Source: Mermis nigrescens
Lineage: Eukaryota > Nematoda > Enoplea > Mermithida > Mermithidae
Reading direction: 5' to 3'
NCBI GenBank assembly: GCA_036768485.1
Contig: JAVLUZ010000700.1
Location: 240,451 to 304,450 of the forward strand
Length of the DNA stretch: 64,000 nucleotides
Part shown: one piece after another, positions 12,101-22,825 of the stretch
Layout: the number at the start of each line of letters is the position of its first letter
How positions within the stretch are numbered: position 1 is the stretch's first letter
Made by a program: the position numbers and the translations under genes
Notes under the pieces: generated by a model
What the model saw: only the letters and a program-made list of their open reading frames with translations
Databases searched by the model: none
What the model was told of the DNA's origin: nothing

Positions 12101-15100
12101 ACAGGGGCAAGCGACCGCTTCACACAAATACGGCCTAACAGTCATACAATATCTTGGAAGGTTTTCTCACCCTTCAGAACTAGCGATTTTTTAAAAGAAT
12201 CGTAGAAAAGGTGATGTTTTAAGCATTTTAGCTAACTGTTTGCTCGAAAGAAACAAATTTCCGGCGCTTCGCGTCGTGTATCAAGTTTTAGATGCAACTT
12301 TTTGTTCCATTTATTCAAATTTTGTTTGTATTTTTCGAAATTTTTTGGTTTCACGTTTTATGTATATAGAGAACATTGTCAAAAACGTCAGACAACGATG
12401 TTTTTAACGCGTATCCACCGTTTTTGAGCCCAAAAAGCACTTTAGAAAATTTTTCGGTTCCACCCAACCATTCGTGTTACGGCTCGAAATTTCGAGTGGG
12501 GCATCCCGGCTATTTTGAGGAGCGGGGGAGGGGTAAGCGACCTTTAATTTTCGGCCAAAAAAAGCAAAAAAGCGCCTGAAAATGGTCAAAAAACGCTCTT
12601 TTTTTCAAAAATTCGAAAAATCGTGTAGGATGGGGGACCACCAACTTTGGGTGGGGGCAGGCATGTATCCAGGATTTTATTTCGAGGGGGGGCCCGAAAA
12701 ATTTTGTAGCCAGATATCTCGAGAACCATTAGGAGATAGGCGAAAATAAAGACAGTTTTGAGCGTACCTCGGCGAGCTCTATACGACGGTGAAGAAAGAT
12801 TTCAACAAAAAATTAAAGATTTTTCACTTTATTTCATATTGATCTACAGCAAATTTATCATTTAAGCTGATTTCTCATCACCTAATCGACGAATTATTTC
12901 TTATCTCTTGCCTTTGTACTTAATCATTGTGCTTTACAGAGAAAAACAATACGGATAATGAATAATTCGGCGCGAAGCGCCGAAAAAAATTGACATGCTC
13001 TGCATATCAACTTCAAATTTGGGCGGTTTTGAGCGGGCTAGAAGACAAAAAACAAATATAAACAATAAATACGGCGCGAAGCACCGGAAAAATTTCATGT
13101 TTCCCATGTCATAACTCAAATTTGAGCTGTTTTGAGTGAGCTAGAAGGCAAAAACTATAACTAAACAATGAGTCCGGCGCACAGCGCTAGAAAAAATTGA
13201 TATGCTCTCTATGTCTTACTCTGATTTGAGCGATTTTTAGCGGTTTAGAGGACAAAATTATACATAAACAATAAATCCGGCGCGAAGCGCCGGAAAATTT
13301 TGAGTTTGATAGCTCAGAATGTACGCTAAAAACCTGTTTAGGCAATGTTTCGGACGCACTTCGCCAATTTTTTCATTTTTTATCTTTGGAAAACCCTTGA
13401 GACAAACAAAAAAATTTTCCCATTTCTTTTAAACAAAAAAATTTTCCCCGCCCCCCCTGGTTACGGGCCTGGGTGGGGGTATCCCCATCCCCCGTTACTC
13501 AAACCCCAAAGGAATTCCAGCGCTTTCTGTCGCATGTCTGCTAAATAGCAAGCCTTATGCTAATTCCAACCAAGCGAATAATTTTGATTTTTGAACGATA
13601 TACAGAACAGAAGATAAAATGGACATTCAAATGCAGTCTAAAAGTTCGAGTACCATTGGTAACAGCATTAATATTGACTTTGCCGCTGTCGATCAAAATG
13701 CGAGCGGCATCAACAGCGCCCCAACGTGCAGCGCTGTGCAACGGCTGCCAACCATCTTCCGTTTTTGCATCTAACTGAGCGCCGTGTTCCAACAGAAACT
13801 AAAATAACATGAGAAATTGCGTCTTTAAGACTTTTGCTAATGATAATATTGCAGCGGGAAACGAAGGATCCCCACCATAGGTGGACGGCACCAAAGTTCT
13901 AGGGGATGTGCAAGATTTTTTTCAAACGTCAAAAAATGGCCTTAAAAATGATAGTATAGCGAAAAACACCATTTTTCAATGTTTTTCATCGAGCACTATC
14001 CATTGGCATCGAAAAATTGTGAAAAAAACAAAAAAAAATTCAAAAATTGAATTTTGGGGGTATTTTGGTTTCTGGGGAGTGCATACATAGGTGGGCAGCA
14101 CCGAAATTCTGGGGGAGGGTGAAAAAGTTTCAAAGGCCAAAAAATGGTTTTTAAAGTGGTCGTATGGTGAAAAAACACCATTTTTCGACGTTTCTCATTG
14201 AGCACCATCCAATGGCATCAAAAAATCGCTAAAAAAGCGAAAAAAATTCAAAAATTGAATAATGGGGGTATTTCAACTTCTGAGGGGTGCATACCCCAAA
14301 CCCCCCACGCGTGGGTGCATACCCTCCACACCCAGGTATGATCCCCACCAACCAGGGGCAGCACGTAGCAGCCAAATTCTGAAGGGTCCGATGGAGCGAA
14401 ATTGGCAAAAATAGCTACATAAGCAGCAAGAAAATACTGGATGGGAGTAAAATCGCCAAAAATTGCCAAAAATGTTATTTCACATATCATTTTGGGGGTC
14501 TACAGTAGTCTGCGGGGGGGGGGGTTTAAAGTTCTGGAGGATGCGAATTCCCAGATCACCCACGCCCATGTGTAGACCAGACCCACGCCCATGTATGATT
14601 CCCACCCAACGTCGGTCGTTTATTGCCTAAAAACAGAGATTTATTACCATTCCTGATTTTTGGCGAAAACTAGCGTTTTAGACAATTTTAAATTACTTTT
14701 TTTAAAGACTAGAAGTAAAAGGTCATTTACCACCACCCCCCCCGAAATGACCGGCTAACCCTTCCCGAATTCTGGGTCGTTCATGTAAACTATAGAAAAT
14801 AGAAATGTAAAATACTAATTTTAAGTGCAAAACTCAGTACAAGCGATCAAAGAGTTAAATTACCAATATGTATATGACCAGAAGCAGCACATAAGAATCA
14901 AATCCCTCAGATTTCATGTTGAAAGCTAGAATGAACAGAAAATAATTTTGGATTGTCGGCTGTGGAGACGAAGAAAATTTACCAATTGCTGATTTAAGTC
15001 CATCCTCCATCTTTTAAGAATTTTCAAGATGTATTTGATCTAAAAATATATCTTTTTTGACAAGACATGGGACTGGCATTGAAAACAAAGAAAATTCATA

Positions 15101-18100
15101 AATTTATGATAAAACCAATTTTCAGGGAATGAAATTACCCGTGATATTCACTTATTCAATAAAATTAGGCAATAAATTAAGTTTCCGTTCCAGGCAACTC
15201 AACGACCGACATCTGAGTGAAAATTGCATCAATCATAATAAATTCTGGAAATAGCAAAAGGACAAAAAACAAGCCACATAATAACGTTCTTGGTATTGCT
15301 TAAGAGAGAAATTCGGGAATTCCTGAGATATACACCATCCCCTAGAATTTGCGATGTTCCAAAAATTTTAGAAGGTGTTTTTTTGCTTGTTTTTTCAAAA
15401 TTTGCTCTTTTAAGCATTTTAGCCATCTATTTGCTCAAAAGTATCACATTTACAGCGCTTCGCGCCATATGCTCAATTTTTTACTATATTTTGTTCAGCT
15501 TTTTCGAATTTGTTAAATTTTTTCAAAATTTTTCATATGTTTTTATGTTCTAGAAAGATAGAGCATCGTCAGAAACGACGAAAAATGATGCTTTTGATCG
15601 TAATTTTTAATATATCAATCACAAGTTGTACCATTTCCTCAATAGACAAATTAAACGGCAGCTTAAGACGGATAAGGACGCCTGGTGGAATGTGAAAGCC
15701 CAAGAAATGGAAATAGCTGGCAAGAACCATGATTCGCGCTTACTTTACAGCATCCTGCGAAGTTGTAATGGAAAGTTTAGAGCAACGAGTTCGAACCTCA
15801 AAGATCACCATGGCAACCCCATCAAATCACTAACGGGTAAACTAGATAGATGGAAAGAACATTTTAGCCAATTGCTGAACCGCCCACACCCCACGCGCCT
15901 AGACCAAAGGCTGATGGACAACGTGGATCTGCAATTTTCAAGCACAATTAAGATCATCCTCCAACTGAGGAGGAAATCAGAATAGCAATAAAAAGACTCA
16001 AGAACCGGAAGGCACCAGGTGTGGACAACATCGCTGCTGAAGCTCTAAAAGCTGGAGGAGAGGCAATAGTCAAACAACTAAAAGGCGTATACTCGACCAT
16101 CTGGAACAAAGGCACAGTGCCTCAAGACTTTAAGGACTCATCGTACCAATTCACAAAAAGGGAGACTCAGCAATCTGCAAAAACTATAGAGGAATAAGCC
16201 TGTTAGCAACATATGGAAAACTTTTGACCTCTATAATTCGATCCAGACTACTCAGCGTAAGAGAAACTAACTGCAGGGAAGAGCAGGCTGGTTTCAGGCC
16301 TGGAAGAGGTTGCACGGACCAAATATTCACGCTTAGGCAACTAGCCGAATCGCGCCTACGCTGTAAAAAGGACACATTCTTGTATTTGTGGATTTTGCAT
16401 GTGCATTCGATAGCATAGTCCATTCGTCCTTATGGTGCGCCCTCGAAAATGAATCAATCCCGCATACCACACTCAGTATTCTCAAGGCCTTCTACGATGG
16501 TGGAATGAGCAGAGCTAAATATTTGGGAAATGTGTCCTCACCATTCTCAATTACCACTGGCGTTAAACAGGGATGCATTTTTTCGCCTATGTTGTTCAAC
16601 GTGACTATGGACTGGATCCTTAGAAAACTTTCGATGACATGCCGGGTGTACAAGTCGGAGCTGATCTGTCCCTCACTGATTTAGTATACGCCGACGACAT
16701 TGTATTTTTTGCCGAAACAGCTCAAGCCGCACAAAATACCTTAAATGCGTTACAAGTTAATGCCAACAAACTCGGCCTGACAATAAACAGCGAAAAAACT
16801 ACATTTATTCTCACGGGCACACAACCGGCCATATTACAACTTGATGGCAAACCAATCGAACGGGTGGATGCATTTAAGTATTTGGGATCGGTTATCGATA
16901 GTGGACAAATAGTAGCGACTAGCGACATCAAAAACCGCATTGGGAATGCCATGTCAGCATTCACTTCACTAAAGAAGTGTTTGTGGAACCAAAAAGACGT
17001 TACCATCACAACGAAAATGAGAACTTTTAATGCTTCCATCCGGACAATTTTGATGTACGGCTCTGAGTCGTGGACCCTGCTTAAAAGCAATATGCACCTA
17101 TTAGAACGTTTCCAACTTCGATGCCTTCGCAGCATTTTGCACGTAAACCTACGAGACCAATGGGAGAATGAAACCGTGCTGCAGGTATGTAAGAACCAAA
17201 CCAGTATCGAACTCTACTTAAAGCGACAGCGGCTCAGGTGGTTTGGGCATGTCTGCCGCATGAACAACAACCGACTACCCTACCAGTTAATTAACTCCAA
17301 ACGGCCCACGGGGTGGAAAATTACTCGCGACGCCCCAAAGAAAACATGGTTGACACAAGTGGCGCAAGATGTTCAGCCACTCCACTTCTCAATCATTGAC
17401 GCCCAACAAGCAGCCTTGAACCGCGATCAATGGCGTGCCGTAATCCGTGATACACTGCCCCTGGCCGCCACAGCTCAACGGTCGTTGCCCTACCAACGTC
17501 ATTGAAGCTTATGGCGCTTAAGCATAAGCATAAGCAAGCATTTTTGGGCCCAAAAAAGGCACTCTGAATACTTTACCCCCCGGCTCGATGTTCTTCAACT
17601 TAGACTTGTCAATTTCTCTGTCAACGCTTAAATAATGAGCAATAATAAGGAATCCGATTTTAGATACAACAAAATTTTAATTCTTCATCCGGTCCACTGC
17701 AAAAAAACTTTTTTATAGCATCTTACCTTAACTACGTCGGCATGATTATTGTAGCAAGCTCTGTGCAGTGGCGTATACATATCATTGTCCCGGGTAAGAA
17801 TAAGCATAGGATCTTTTGCGTATAACTCCTTGACAATATCTAGTTTGCCATGTTCTGCAGCCCATAACATCTTAGCACTTATGTCTTCTGTGAGCAGCAA
17901 TATAAGAATATTCAACAATAAGACCACATATCTAAACCCCATTTCTACACGTCCACTAGAGAGGCAGTGGGTGGGCAGAGCCCATATATGCACATAGGTG
18001 AGGAGAGAAAGCATACATGGGCAGCACCAGACGTGTTCTTTGGGGGATGGGGAGTTTGGGGGGTTTGACCCCCAGAATGGCAACTGATCCCCGCAAAATA

Positions 18101-21029
18101 GCTGCGACTCCCCCCAGAATTGTCGATTTTTTTTAAATTCTTAAAAATTTTACCTTTTTAGCTAATTTCTGGCTCAAAAAGCTCAAATTTTCGGTGCTTC
18201 ACGCCATATGCACATTTTTTGACTATAAATTGTTCAATTTACTCAATGTTTTTCAATTTTTTTAGATTTCTTTTACGTTTTTATGTTTTAGAAAGAGCGA
18301 GCATTGTCTGACACGTCAAAAAACAGTGTTTTTGACGTGTACCCATCGGTTTTTAAGCCAAAAAAGGCACTTTTAAAAAAATCTTAGGGCCTGACTCCCC
18401 AGCATTCAAATGCTGTACATGTATAGGCAGCATCAAAATTTTGAGGGAGTGGGTGCATGATTTTTTTCAGAGCTCAAAAAATTGTCTTAAAAATGGTGGT
18501 ATGGCGGAAAAAACACAATTTTTCAACGTTTCTCATCGAGCACTGTTCATTGGCATCAAAAGATTGCGGTAAAAATTTTTAAAAATTAAATTCTGGAGGG
18601 GGTAATTTGGTTTCTGGGGGGTATTCGGTCTTCTGGGGGATGCATACCCCCAACCCCCCCCCTCACGCCCATATGTGGAAAGGGGTATTACCCTTGCTGA
18701 AGGGTCAGCCGTACAGGTACTATTCGGCTATTTCGAGCTGATGGAACGTTTTTTGCATCATTTTTGAAATCAAAGGCAGTGAAAAAATCAAATTTTTTCC
18801 GGCTATTCGTGCCAAATTAGTACTTTTATGTACTTTTTACTCAAAAAGCGCCCAAAATTGATCAACTTTTGCATTTTTCAGTGTTAAAAGTGATATAATG
18901 CAGTCAAAATAAATTATGTGCTTTAAAAATGTGATATCACCACGAAAAAACGCTTTATAGGCTATTCTGACAACTTTGATAGTTTAAACAGCAAAAAATT
19001 GTTTTGGATTTTTTTGACTTCAATCCCCCTCCACCCGGCGACCCTGACCTTGTGCGCCTATGAGAAGGGGTGGAAGGGAGTATTATCCTCCGCTAAAGAT
19101 TCCGAAAGTTAGGTACTAATGGGCAATTTTAACTCCAAATAGTGTATTTTTAAGCATTTTCGACATAATTTACCTGATAAACACAACTAGGTACTTTAGT
19201 ACAAATCCCGGATTTCAGCCCTCCCTGGCCATCCTTACCTTGTGCATCCACGGCAGAGCCAAAAGTTAGACAAGGAGAAGAAATCATGTGGAAGCATACA
19301 TGTAAAAAGGGAGTGGGGGATTCGCCTAAACTTGGTCGCCCACTGAAGCCAGAAATTTTTTTGAACCCCTGATTTTTGGAAGGAAAAATTGAATTTTTTG
19401 GCCATTTCCAGGCGTTTTTGGGCTAAAATTTGAGATCATTAACCCCCCCAAATACCTGGGCTTGAGGGGTTTGGGGGTATGCACCCTACCAGAGATTAAA
19501 ATACCCCCAGAAACCAAAATACCCCCAGAATTCAAATTTTGGAATTTTTTCTGTTTTTGTCGCAATTGTTTTGATGCCAATGGATAGTGCTCGATGAGAA
19601 TGGTTGATAAATGGCGTTTTTCGCCATACTACCATTTTGAGGTCGTTTTTTTACCTTTGAAAAAAATTTTGCACCCCCAGAATTTTGGTGCCGCCCACCT
19701 ATGCCCCCTCCTAAAAAAGGCCGGGAACCTCACCCAAAATTTCGAACCGTCACATGTTCGTCTAGAAGAGGATGTTTTGTACAGTAAAACCTGAAGATCT
19801 AACTTCTGGACCCAAACAATGACTTTTTAAAGCTGGACAACCACTTTTTTGATCTATCGAACCCGTATCTGGATCTGGACGACAAGTTAATGGCACACAA
19901 GGGCATGGAGGGTCTCTCGACCACCAGAATCCGGCGAACTCCCAACATCGATAGATTCAGAATAAAAAAATGTTTGGTGCTATTTTTAGCAATTTTGATT
20001 CATTGAACCCTCTAAAATTTGCTTGCTGCCCATGTATATATGGTTACTGAACCAATTAGTACCTTACAAAGCTAGAAAACCACTTTACGAAGCTATGTAA
20101 GCAGCTTCGGACCTTGATACCTAATCGCTTCAAAGCTGGAGAATGGATAACCAATTTTTAAGTATGACAAGCCACGTTTTTCGTTATAAGTTGGACCAGA
20201 AGAGCCGCTGACCATTCCCCATATTGTTCGAGGGGGAGGCACGACCAAGAATTTTAAGGCATACGGGGTACCAAAAGACAAATTTCGGACAAATTTTTTA
20301 CACGCATGTAATGCCTAAAACATCGTTACTTCGTGCTAAGCTGAGTTAATAAGTCTGGCGCTGAAAGCTTGAGTTTTAATTATTTTTTAAACTAAACTTC
20401 ACCAAAACTCGACGCAGAAAGCAAAAAATTTTGTATTAAAACAGAACCAGGAATGTTCGTGATTATGAATTATTAATTGAATAAAGCAAATCGATATCAC
20501 AGTATATTCATGAATTAGCAAAATATAAACAAAAGGAAGCTAATTCTTTTATATACATAACAAAAACAGTGCAAATAAATGAATAAATAAAAGACATGCT
20601 AAATAATTAATTAAAATAAAGAATAAATGCTGCTATAAGTTCGTGCCCTGCGTAAAACCAAAAAAATAAAGAGATTTGCAAAATATGCTATAGGTTGTGT
20701 AAAGATCGACAACGTTAACCAGCGCGTTAAGGGCCAAATATATATAGTAATAACTAATTATGATTATATTTAGCACTAAGCGACAAATAATACATTATTA
20801 ATTAATAAATCATGTTGAATAATATCAAGAATATTGCAAATTACGTACTTTCCAGATCAGGTAATGGCTGAACTCCTGCATCGTCGGTTAAAAAGTCCGA
20901 AACAAACATGTCTGGATATTGCATCTTATACATAGCGACCTTTTCAAGTAAAGCTGGATCAAAAATCGCTGATGACTGATCAGAGCTTCCAACAGAAACG
21001 TTTTCAGCTTTTCCTTCTGCCATCTTCAT
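5936..21029 (-). CDS. ANKRD49: ANKRD49-like ankyrin-repeat protein, whole gene (4 exons)
   Basis: Four minus-strand exons (21029-20849, 17887-17727, 13798-13654, 6132-5936) join with matching phases (1, 0, 1) and GT-AG junctions into 227 codons plus stop. The human ANKRD49 protein is about 239 residues. The N-terminus is acidic and not repetitive. Four ankyrin repeats follow, with MYTPLHRACYNNHADVV, DGWQPLHSAARWGAVDAA, NVTPLHLAV and a last repeat ending SPYDIARQTSEAMLELF. The DIARRTS-like end is characteristic of ANKRD49. The family is known from mammals as a nuclear or cytoplasmic adaptor; its biochemical role is not settled. Introns are about 3.0, 3.9 and 7.5 kb and are packed with transposons. 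The start is the first ATG of exon 1; a second ATG two codons on is equally possible. Confidence 0.9.
6213..6464 (+). mobile_element. Family C MITE (252 bp)
   Basis: CACACCTGGGCGTGG to GCCGCCCACCTATG, flanked by ATTGAGCT (6205-6212) and ATTGGGCT (6465-6472): an 8-bp TSD with one mismatch. It lies in ANKRD49 intron 3. Confidence 0.85.
7058..7782. mobile_element. Family F hAT-like MITE nested in G (725 bp)
   Basis: Starts CAGTGGCGGATCTAGG and ends TTAGATTCGCCCCTG. Perfect 8-bp TSD CTTGCAGC at 7050-7057 and 7783-7790. It landed inside the transposase C-terminal codons. It holds GGCGCGAAG-type hairpin sequence at 7291 and GCGCGTAGCGCC near 7641. Confidence 0.9.
7300..7397. mobile_element. Short family A element nested in F (98 bp)
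   Basis: Starts CAGTTTTTTTTGTGCAAGG and ends AAAAAATCGTG. TSD GCGCGAAG (7292-7299) / GTGCGAAG (7398-7405), one mismatch. The target is the left half of a GGCGCGAAGCGCC hairpin. Only the subterminal TTTGTACA sections remain. This is the third level of nesting. Confidence 0.85.
8206..10469. other. Intronic DNA without recognised gene
   Basis: Part of ANKRD49 intron 3. I see no exon with splice sites, no transposase and no RNA gene. 9480-9570 has a small GGGGAGCGAAGCGACC / GGGGCAGCGAAGCGCCCC repeat. The rest is AT-rich and appears low copy within this window. Confidence 0.5.
10470..10876. repeat. Dispersed repeat O, copy 2
   Basis: Aligned to 5225-5700; contains AACAATAAGGACGATGGAAT and AGACGTCGTTTTACGC. 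Its right part is cut by the family C insertion at 10877. Confidence 0.6.
10877..11117 (-). mobile_element. Family C MITE (241 bp)
   Basis: CATACATGGGCAGC to CCATGTGTG, flanked by CCTCATAC (10869-10876) and CCTCATAT (11118-11125), an 8-bp TSD with one mismatch. It is inserted in repeat O. Confidence 0.85.
11194..11962. mobile_element. Family A hAT-like MITE, full length (769 bp)
   Basis: Starts CAGCGTTGTTTTGTACAAGG and ends AAAAAAACGGTG. Perfect TSD GCTCAGAA at 11186-11193 and 11963-11970. Both subterminal regions carry repeated TTTGTACA words; the palindrome CTTTGTACATGTACAAAG-like sequence lies near the right end at 11882. Three GGCGCGAAGCGCCGAAA hairpins occur (11403, 11713, 11801 regions). 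No coding capacity. Confidence 0.9.
12150..12480. mobile_element. Diverged family B fragment
   Basis: Carries the B landmarks in order: AGAAAAGGTG, CCGGCGCTTCGCG, AACATTGTC-AAAACG, GATGTTTTTAACGCGTA and GAGCCCAAAAAG. The ends are not preserved. Confidence 0.6.
12658..13471. mobile_element. Family M element with hairpin array (814 bp)
   Basis: Starts CAGGCATGTATCCAGG and ends CTGGTTACGGGCCTG. Perfect 8-bp TSD GGTGGGGG at 12650-12657 and 13472-13479 (GC-rich target, so somewhat less discriminating). Its interior is a tandem array of hairpin units at 12960-13320. No reading frame. Confidence 0.85.
12960..13320. repeat. Four tandem hairpin units (about 100 bp each)
   Basis: Each unit begins with CGGCGCGAAGCGCCGRAAAA-like sequence (12969, 13072, 13173, 13277), followed by TTGACATGCTCT-like and TTTGAGCGGTTT-like sequence and a GAAGACAAAA segment. 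Units are clearly homologous but diverged. Confidence 0.8.
13654..13798 (-). CDS. ANKRD49: ANKRD49-like exon 3 (middle ankyrin repeat)
   Basis: Acceptor GTTATTTTAG|TTT and donor CAATG|GTACTC. It encodes FLLEHGAQLDAKTEDGW and PLHSAARWGAVDAARIL, a canonical ankyrin repeat. The last base joins exon 4 to make Gly. Confidence 0.9.
13876..14340 (-). mobile_element. Composite: family C inserted in family C (465 bp)
   Basis: Outer element CATAGGTGGACGG to CCCAGGTATG with a perfect 8-bp TSD ATCCCCAC (13868-13875, 14341-14348). The inner copy, 14086-14313, starts CATAGGTGGGCAGC, is in the same orientation and is flanked by AGTGCATA / GGTGCATA. It sits 78 bp upstream of the exon 3 acceptor of ANKRD49. 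Confidence 0.85.
14350..15340. other. Intronic DNA, fragments of G-rich MITE ends
   Basis: 14350-14620 carries remnants of C/B-like ends such as CCACGCCCATGTGTAG, ACGCCCATGTATG and long G or C runs. 14640-15340 shows no recognised repeat or exon. Confidence 0.45.
15600..17545 (+). mobile_element. 5'-truncated LINE with TAAGCA tail
   Basis: A non-LTR retrotransposon that starts within the region before the reverse transcriptase and ends with a short TAAGCA microsatellite (17518-17540) rather than poly(A). The family is the invertebrate 'endonuclease-reverse transcriptase' type, RTE or CR1-like. Boundaries are estimated from the interruption of repeat B; no clear TSD was found. Confidence 0.8.
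15626..17505 (+). pseudogene. LINE reverse transcriptase, four frameshifts
   Basis: Protein similarity moves through four frame changes near 15950, 16138, 16385 and 16640. In order: DAWWNVKAQEMEIAGKN; KRLKNRKAPGVDNIAAEAL; IVPIHKKGD and EEQAGFRPGRGCTDQIF; RT motif A in DFACAFDSIVHSSLW; motif B in GVKQGCIFSPMLFN; motif C YADDIVFF (16687-16710); then a C-terminal part with YGSESWTLL, LRWFGHVCRM. No in-frame stop lies between the shifts and each shift is equivalent to losing one base. The endonuclease domain is absent. The last frame, 16639-17505, is open for 288 codons. Confidence 0.85.
17727..17887 (-). CDS. ANKRD49: ANKRD49-like exon 2 (ankyrin repeats 1-2)
   Basis: Acceptor TGCTGCTCACAG|AA and donor TTAAG|GTAAGA. 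It encodes DISAKMLWAAEHGKLDIV and then TPLHRACYNNHADVV, i.e. one full ankyrin helix pair and the start of the next repeat. It completes the phase left by exon 1 (A+AA gives Lys). Confidence 0.9.
18012..18676 (-). mobile_element. Family C copy interrupted by family B
   Basis: Left end CATACATGGGCAGCAC at 18012, then a B element at 18028-18425, then C resumes with GGCAGCATCAAAATTTTG and runs to about 18676 (CACGCCCATATGTG). TSD of the outer element is not convincing. Confidence 0.7.
18028..18425 (+). mobile_element. Family B MITE nested in C (398 bp)
   Basis: Starts CAGACGTGTTCTTTGGG and ends GCTGTACATGTATA. TSD GGCAGCAC (18020-18027) / GGCAGCAT (18426-18433). It contains the GGTGCTTCACGCC form of the hairpin and the GTGTTTTTGACGTGTACCC block. 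Confidence 0.85.
18690..19445. other. Intronic DNA without recognised gene
   Basis: Degenerate repeat-like phrases (two ACCCTGACCTTGTGCRCC / CCATCCTTACCTTGTGCATC segments at 19040 and 19228) suggest an old duplicated repeat. Nothing coding. Confidence 0.4.
19450..19703 (+). mobile_element. Family C MITE
   Basis: AATACCTGGGCTTGAGG to CCGCCCACCTATG with all internal C blocks (TGCCAATGGATAGTGCTCGA, TTTTTCGCCATACTACCA). Left end slightly degraded; TSD not clear. Confidence 0.75.
19704..20848. other. ANKRD49 intron 1, no recognised gene
   Basis: 19980-20090 has phrases shared with the start of the window (TTTGGTGCTATT, CTGCCCATGTATATATGG). 20350-20848 is AT-rich and looks like unique intron sequence. 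Confidence 0.4.
20849..21029 (-). CDS. ANKRD49: ANKRD49-like exon 1 (start codon exon)
   Basis: Encodes 60 residues starting MKMAEGKAENVS, plus one base. It includes a hydrophobic/charged stretch LLEKVAMYKMQYPDMFVSDF that resembles the N-terminal helix of ANKRD49 proteins. The donor is GAAA|GTACGT; the exon ends in phase 1. Confidence 0.85.
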
Positions 21030-21739
21030 GCACGTATATAATCAAAGAAAGGAATGCAATGCATAAACTACAAATGATATCGATCGAATCCGAAGCAAGG
21101 AAAATCGTTTTATTATCAAAACTGTAAACACCAATGCTTTAATTAGATAGAGCTGCATCAAAGAAACTAGTCAATATAGAGATGGCAAACGTGTAAAGAC
21201 GAATACTACATTGCACTGCATGCAAACCTACTTGAAATATGACGAACTTAAGGAATATATAAAATTACAATAGATTACAAACGACTTCATCCTGCTTAAG
21301 TTTTTACGTAATCTAAGTTATTCTAGACAGCTTTACAGCTACAATACGGACTTGAGAGAAACAGGCTCATACTACCTGTGTCGACCTTAGATTTGATACC
21401 CACCCAAAAACAAACTTGCTGAATTGAAAACTGCTAACTGCCTATATTTTGTTTCACATAATCTTGGAGGGTTCCTCTTAAATTTAATTCATTTGAATTG
21501 GGCAACAAAGTGCCTTAGAAATTTGATGTAATAATACCATTAAAATTAGAAAGGTAACAAGGCAACTCGATACAGTGGAACATCACTCCTATCGTTTAAG
21601 TCTAAAACACTTTTGAAGTCACTTTATTTTTTTAACGAAAAAACTGAAAGCTTCAATCAATAAAAAGGACTACCGAAGTTTCCTCCTAATTCAGAAAAAA
21701 TTAACTTCTCAACAGCGTTTTTCGTACTAGGTATTTTTC

Positions 21740-22540
21740 ATACATGCACACGGTCAAAAGCTCTGTAAGTGGAGTGTAAATCGAGTTTTCTGGGGAGCTG
21801 AGCAGAATGAATGAGTAATTTTGTCAACTAATCAATGTCAAATTTTGGTAATAAATCAGCCGCAGGCCTGTATCCGAGGGGGAGGTGGAGAGGGGGCATG
21901 TGCCCCACTCGAAATGAAATATGAGAATGATTTTTTCTTTACTCCCCTTTGTTGTTTGGCCGAAAATCGCAAAAAATTTCAGCGCATCGCGCTGCTTTTT
22001 TCAATTATAACAAGAATCTATTTAGTCCCATGCGCGCGGTTTAAACACTCATTTTAGCCTTTATACAACCTTAAACATATTTTGCATCATTATGTCTTCT
22101 GTTGTTCACAGGTGTTATGCAGAAAATGAGATTTAATCAAGAAGCAAGAACGACGGCAATTTTCTGACGATTATGAATTTGCTGATGAACTTAGACCATA
22201 TTTACATAGGATGAATTCAGAACCGTGATTCGGCAGATTTTATAGAATTTTTAAAGTTACGACTCGAAATTGAAGTGCTCTTTTTACAAAGAGCGTACCT
22301 TCCCAGACACCACAGCCCTAAAAACTGATTTCTATTGGATTTTCACCGTATCTTAGGTATTCGGGTCCCCTTATGTTTGAAAAGATTTTAGTTGTGCTCT
22401 CCCGTCGAAACAAAATCTTGGATACGGGCCTGATAAGTCGTATTTGATTTTCCATGAATATTTATTATTAAATTTTCATAAAAACAATCACAATAAGGGC
22501 AATGGAATGACCTACACCTAAGCCTATGACGTTCGTAACA
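21740..22540. repeat. Dispersed repeat O, copy 3, split by M
   Basis: Left part has CATGCACACGGTCAAAAGCT and right part ACAATCACAATAAGGGCAAT, the same order as in the other O copies. The M element at 21864-22432 interrupts it. Confidence 0.6.
21864..22432. mobile_element. Family M element (569 bp)
   Basis: CAGGCCTGTATCCGAGG to CTTGGATACGGGCCTG. TSD ATCAGCCG (21856-21863) / ATAAGTCG (22433-22440) matches at 6 of 8. Inserted in repeat O. Confidence 0.7.
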
Positions 22541-22792
22541 ACAACCCAGTAGTAAATGTTAAGAACCATTCCCTATACTGGAGAATTCTGATTGATACCA
22601 GAGCACCCTGCTTCCACAGCAGTCCAGATATGTTATTTTTTCTAAAATGCTGAAGGTTAAGTATAAGTACTTACTCGCTTATGCGTTAAACTTTCTACTT
22701 TAAAAATGTTACCGATTAAATCAGTGCACTTGAAAACCTAGGGAAACCGCGATCAAGTGCTTCTACACACGGTTATTGCTAGCAAACTAATC

Positions 22793-22809
22793 AAACACAC
22801 ACACACACA
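22793..22809. repeat. (CA)n microsatellite
   Basis: About eight CA units directly left of the H element. Confidence 0.9.
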
Positions 22810-22825
22810 AAAGGTAGGTGTCAAC

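Larger units (their letters stand above)
15345..17590 (+). mobile_element. Family B copy split by a LINE
   Basis: The left part 15345-15600 carries B landmarks (CAGCGCTTCGCGCCATATGC, TCTAGAAAGATAGAGCATCG, GATGCTTTTGAT). The B sequence resumes at about 17545 with TTTTTGGGCCCAAAAAAGGC, the next block of the family as seen intact at 18340 and 49690. The LINE lies between. Confidence 0.75.

Noticed and set aside
12969..13290. Bacterial REP-like sequences suggesting contamination
   Set aside because: The hairpins are inside elements with 8-bp TSDs within introns of a eukaryotic gene; no bacterial gene is present.
16722..17135. 137-codon minus-strand frame
   Set aside because: Antisense of the LINE reverse-transcriptase frame, which has recognisable RT motifs on the plus strand.
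21030..21042. TATA-like sequence just upstream of the ANKRD49 start codon
   Set aside because: It is only about 10 bp from the ATG, leaving almost no 5' leader, and the DNA is AT-rich; promoter not supported.
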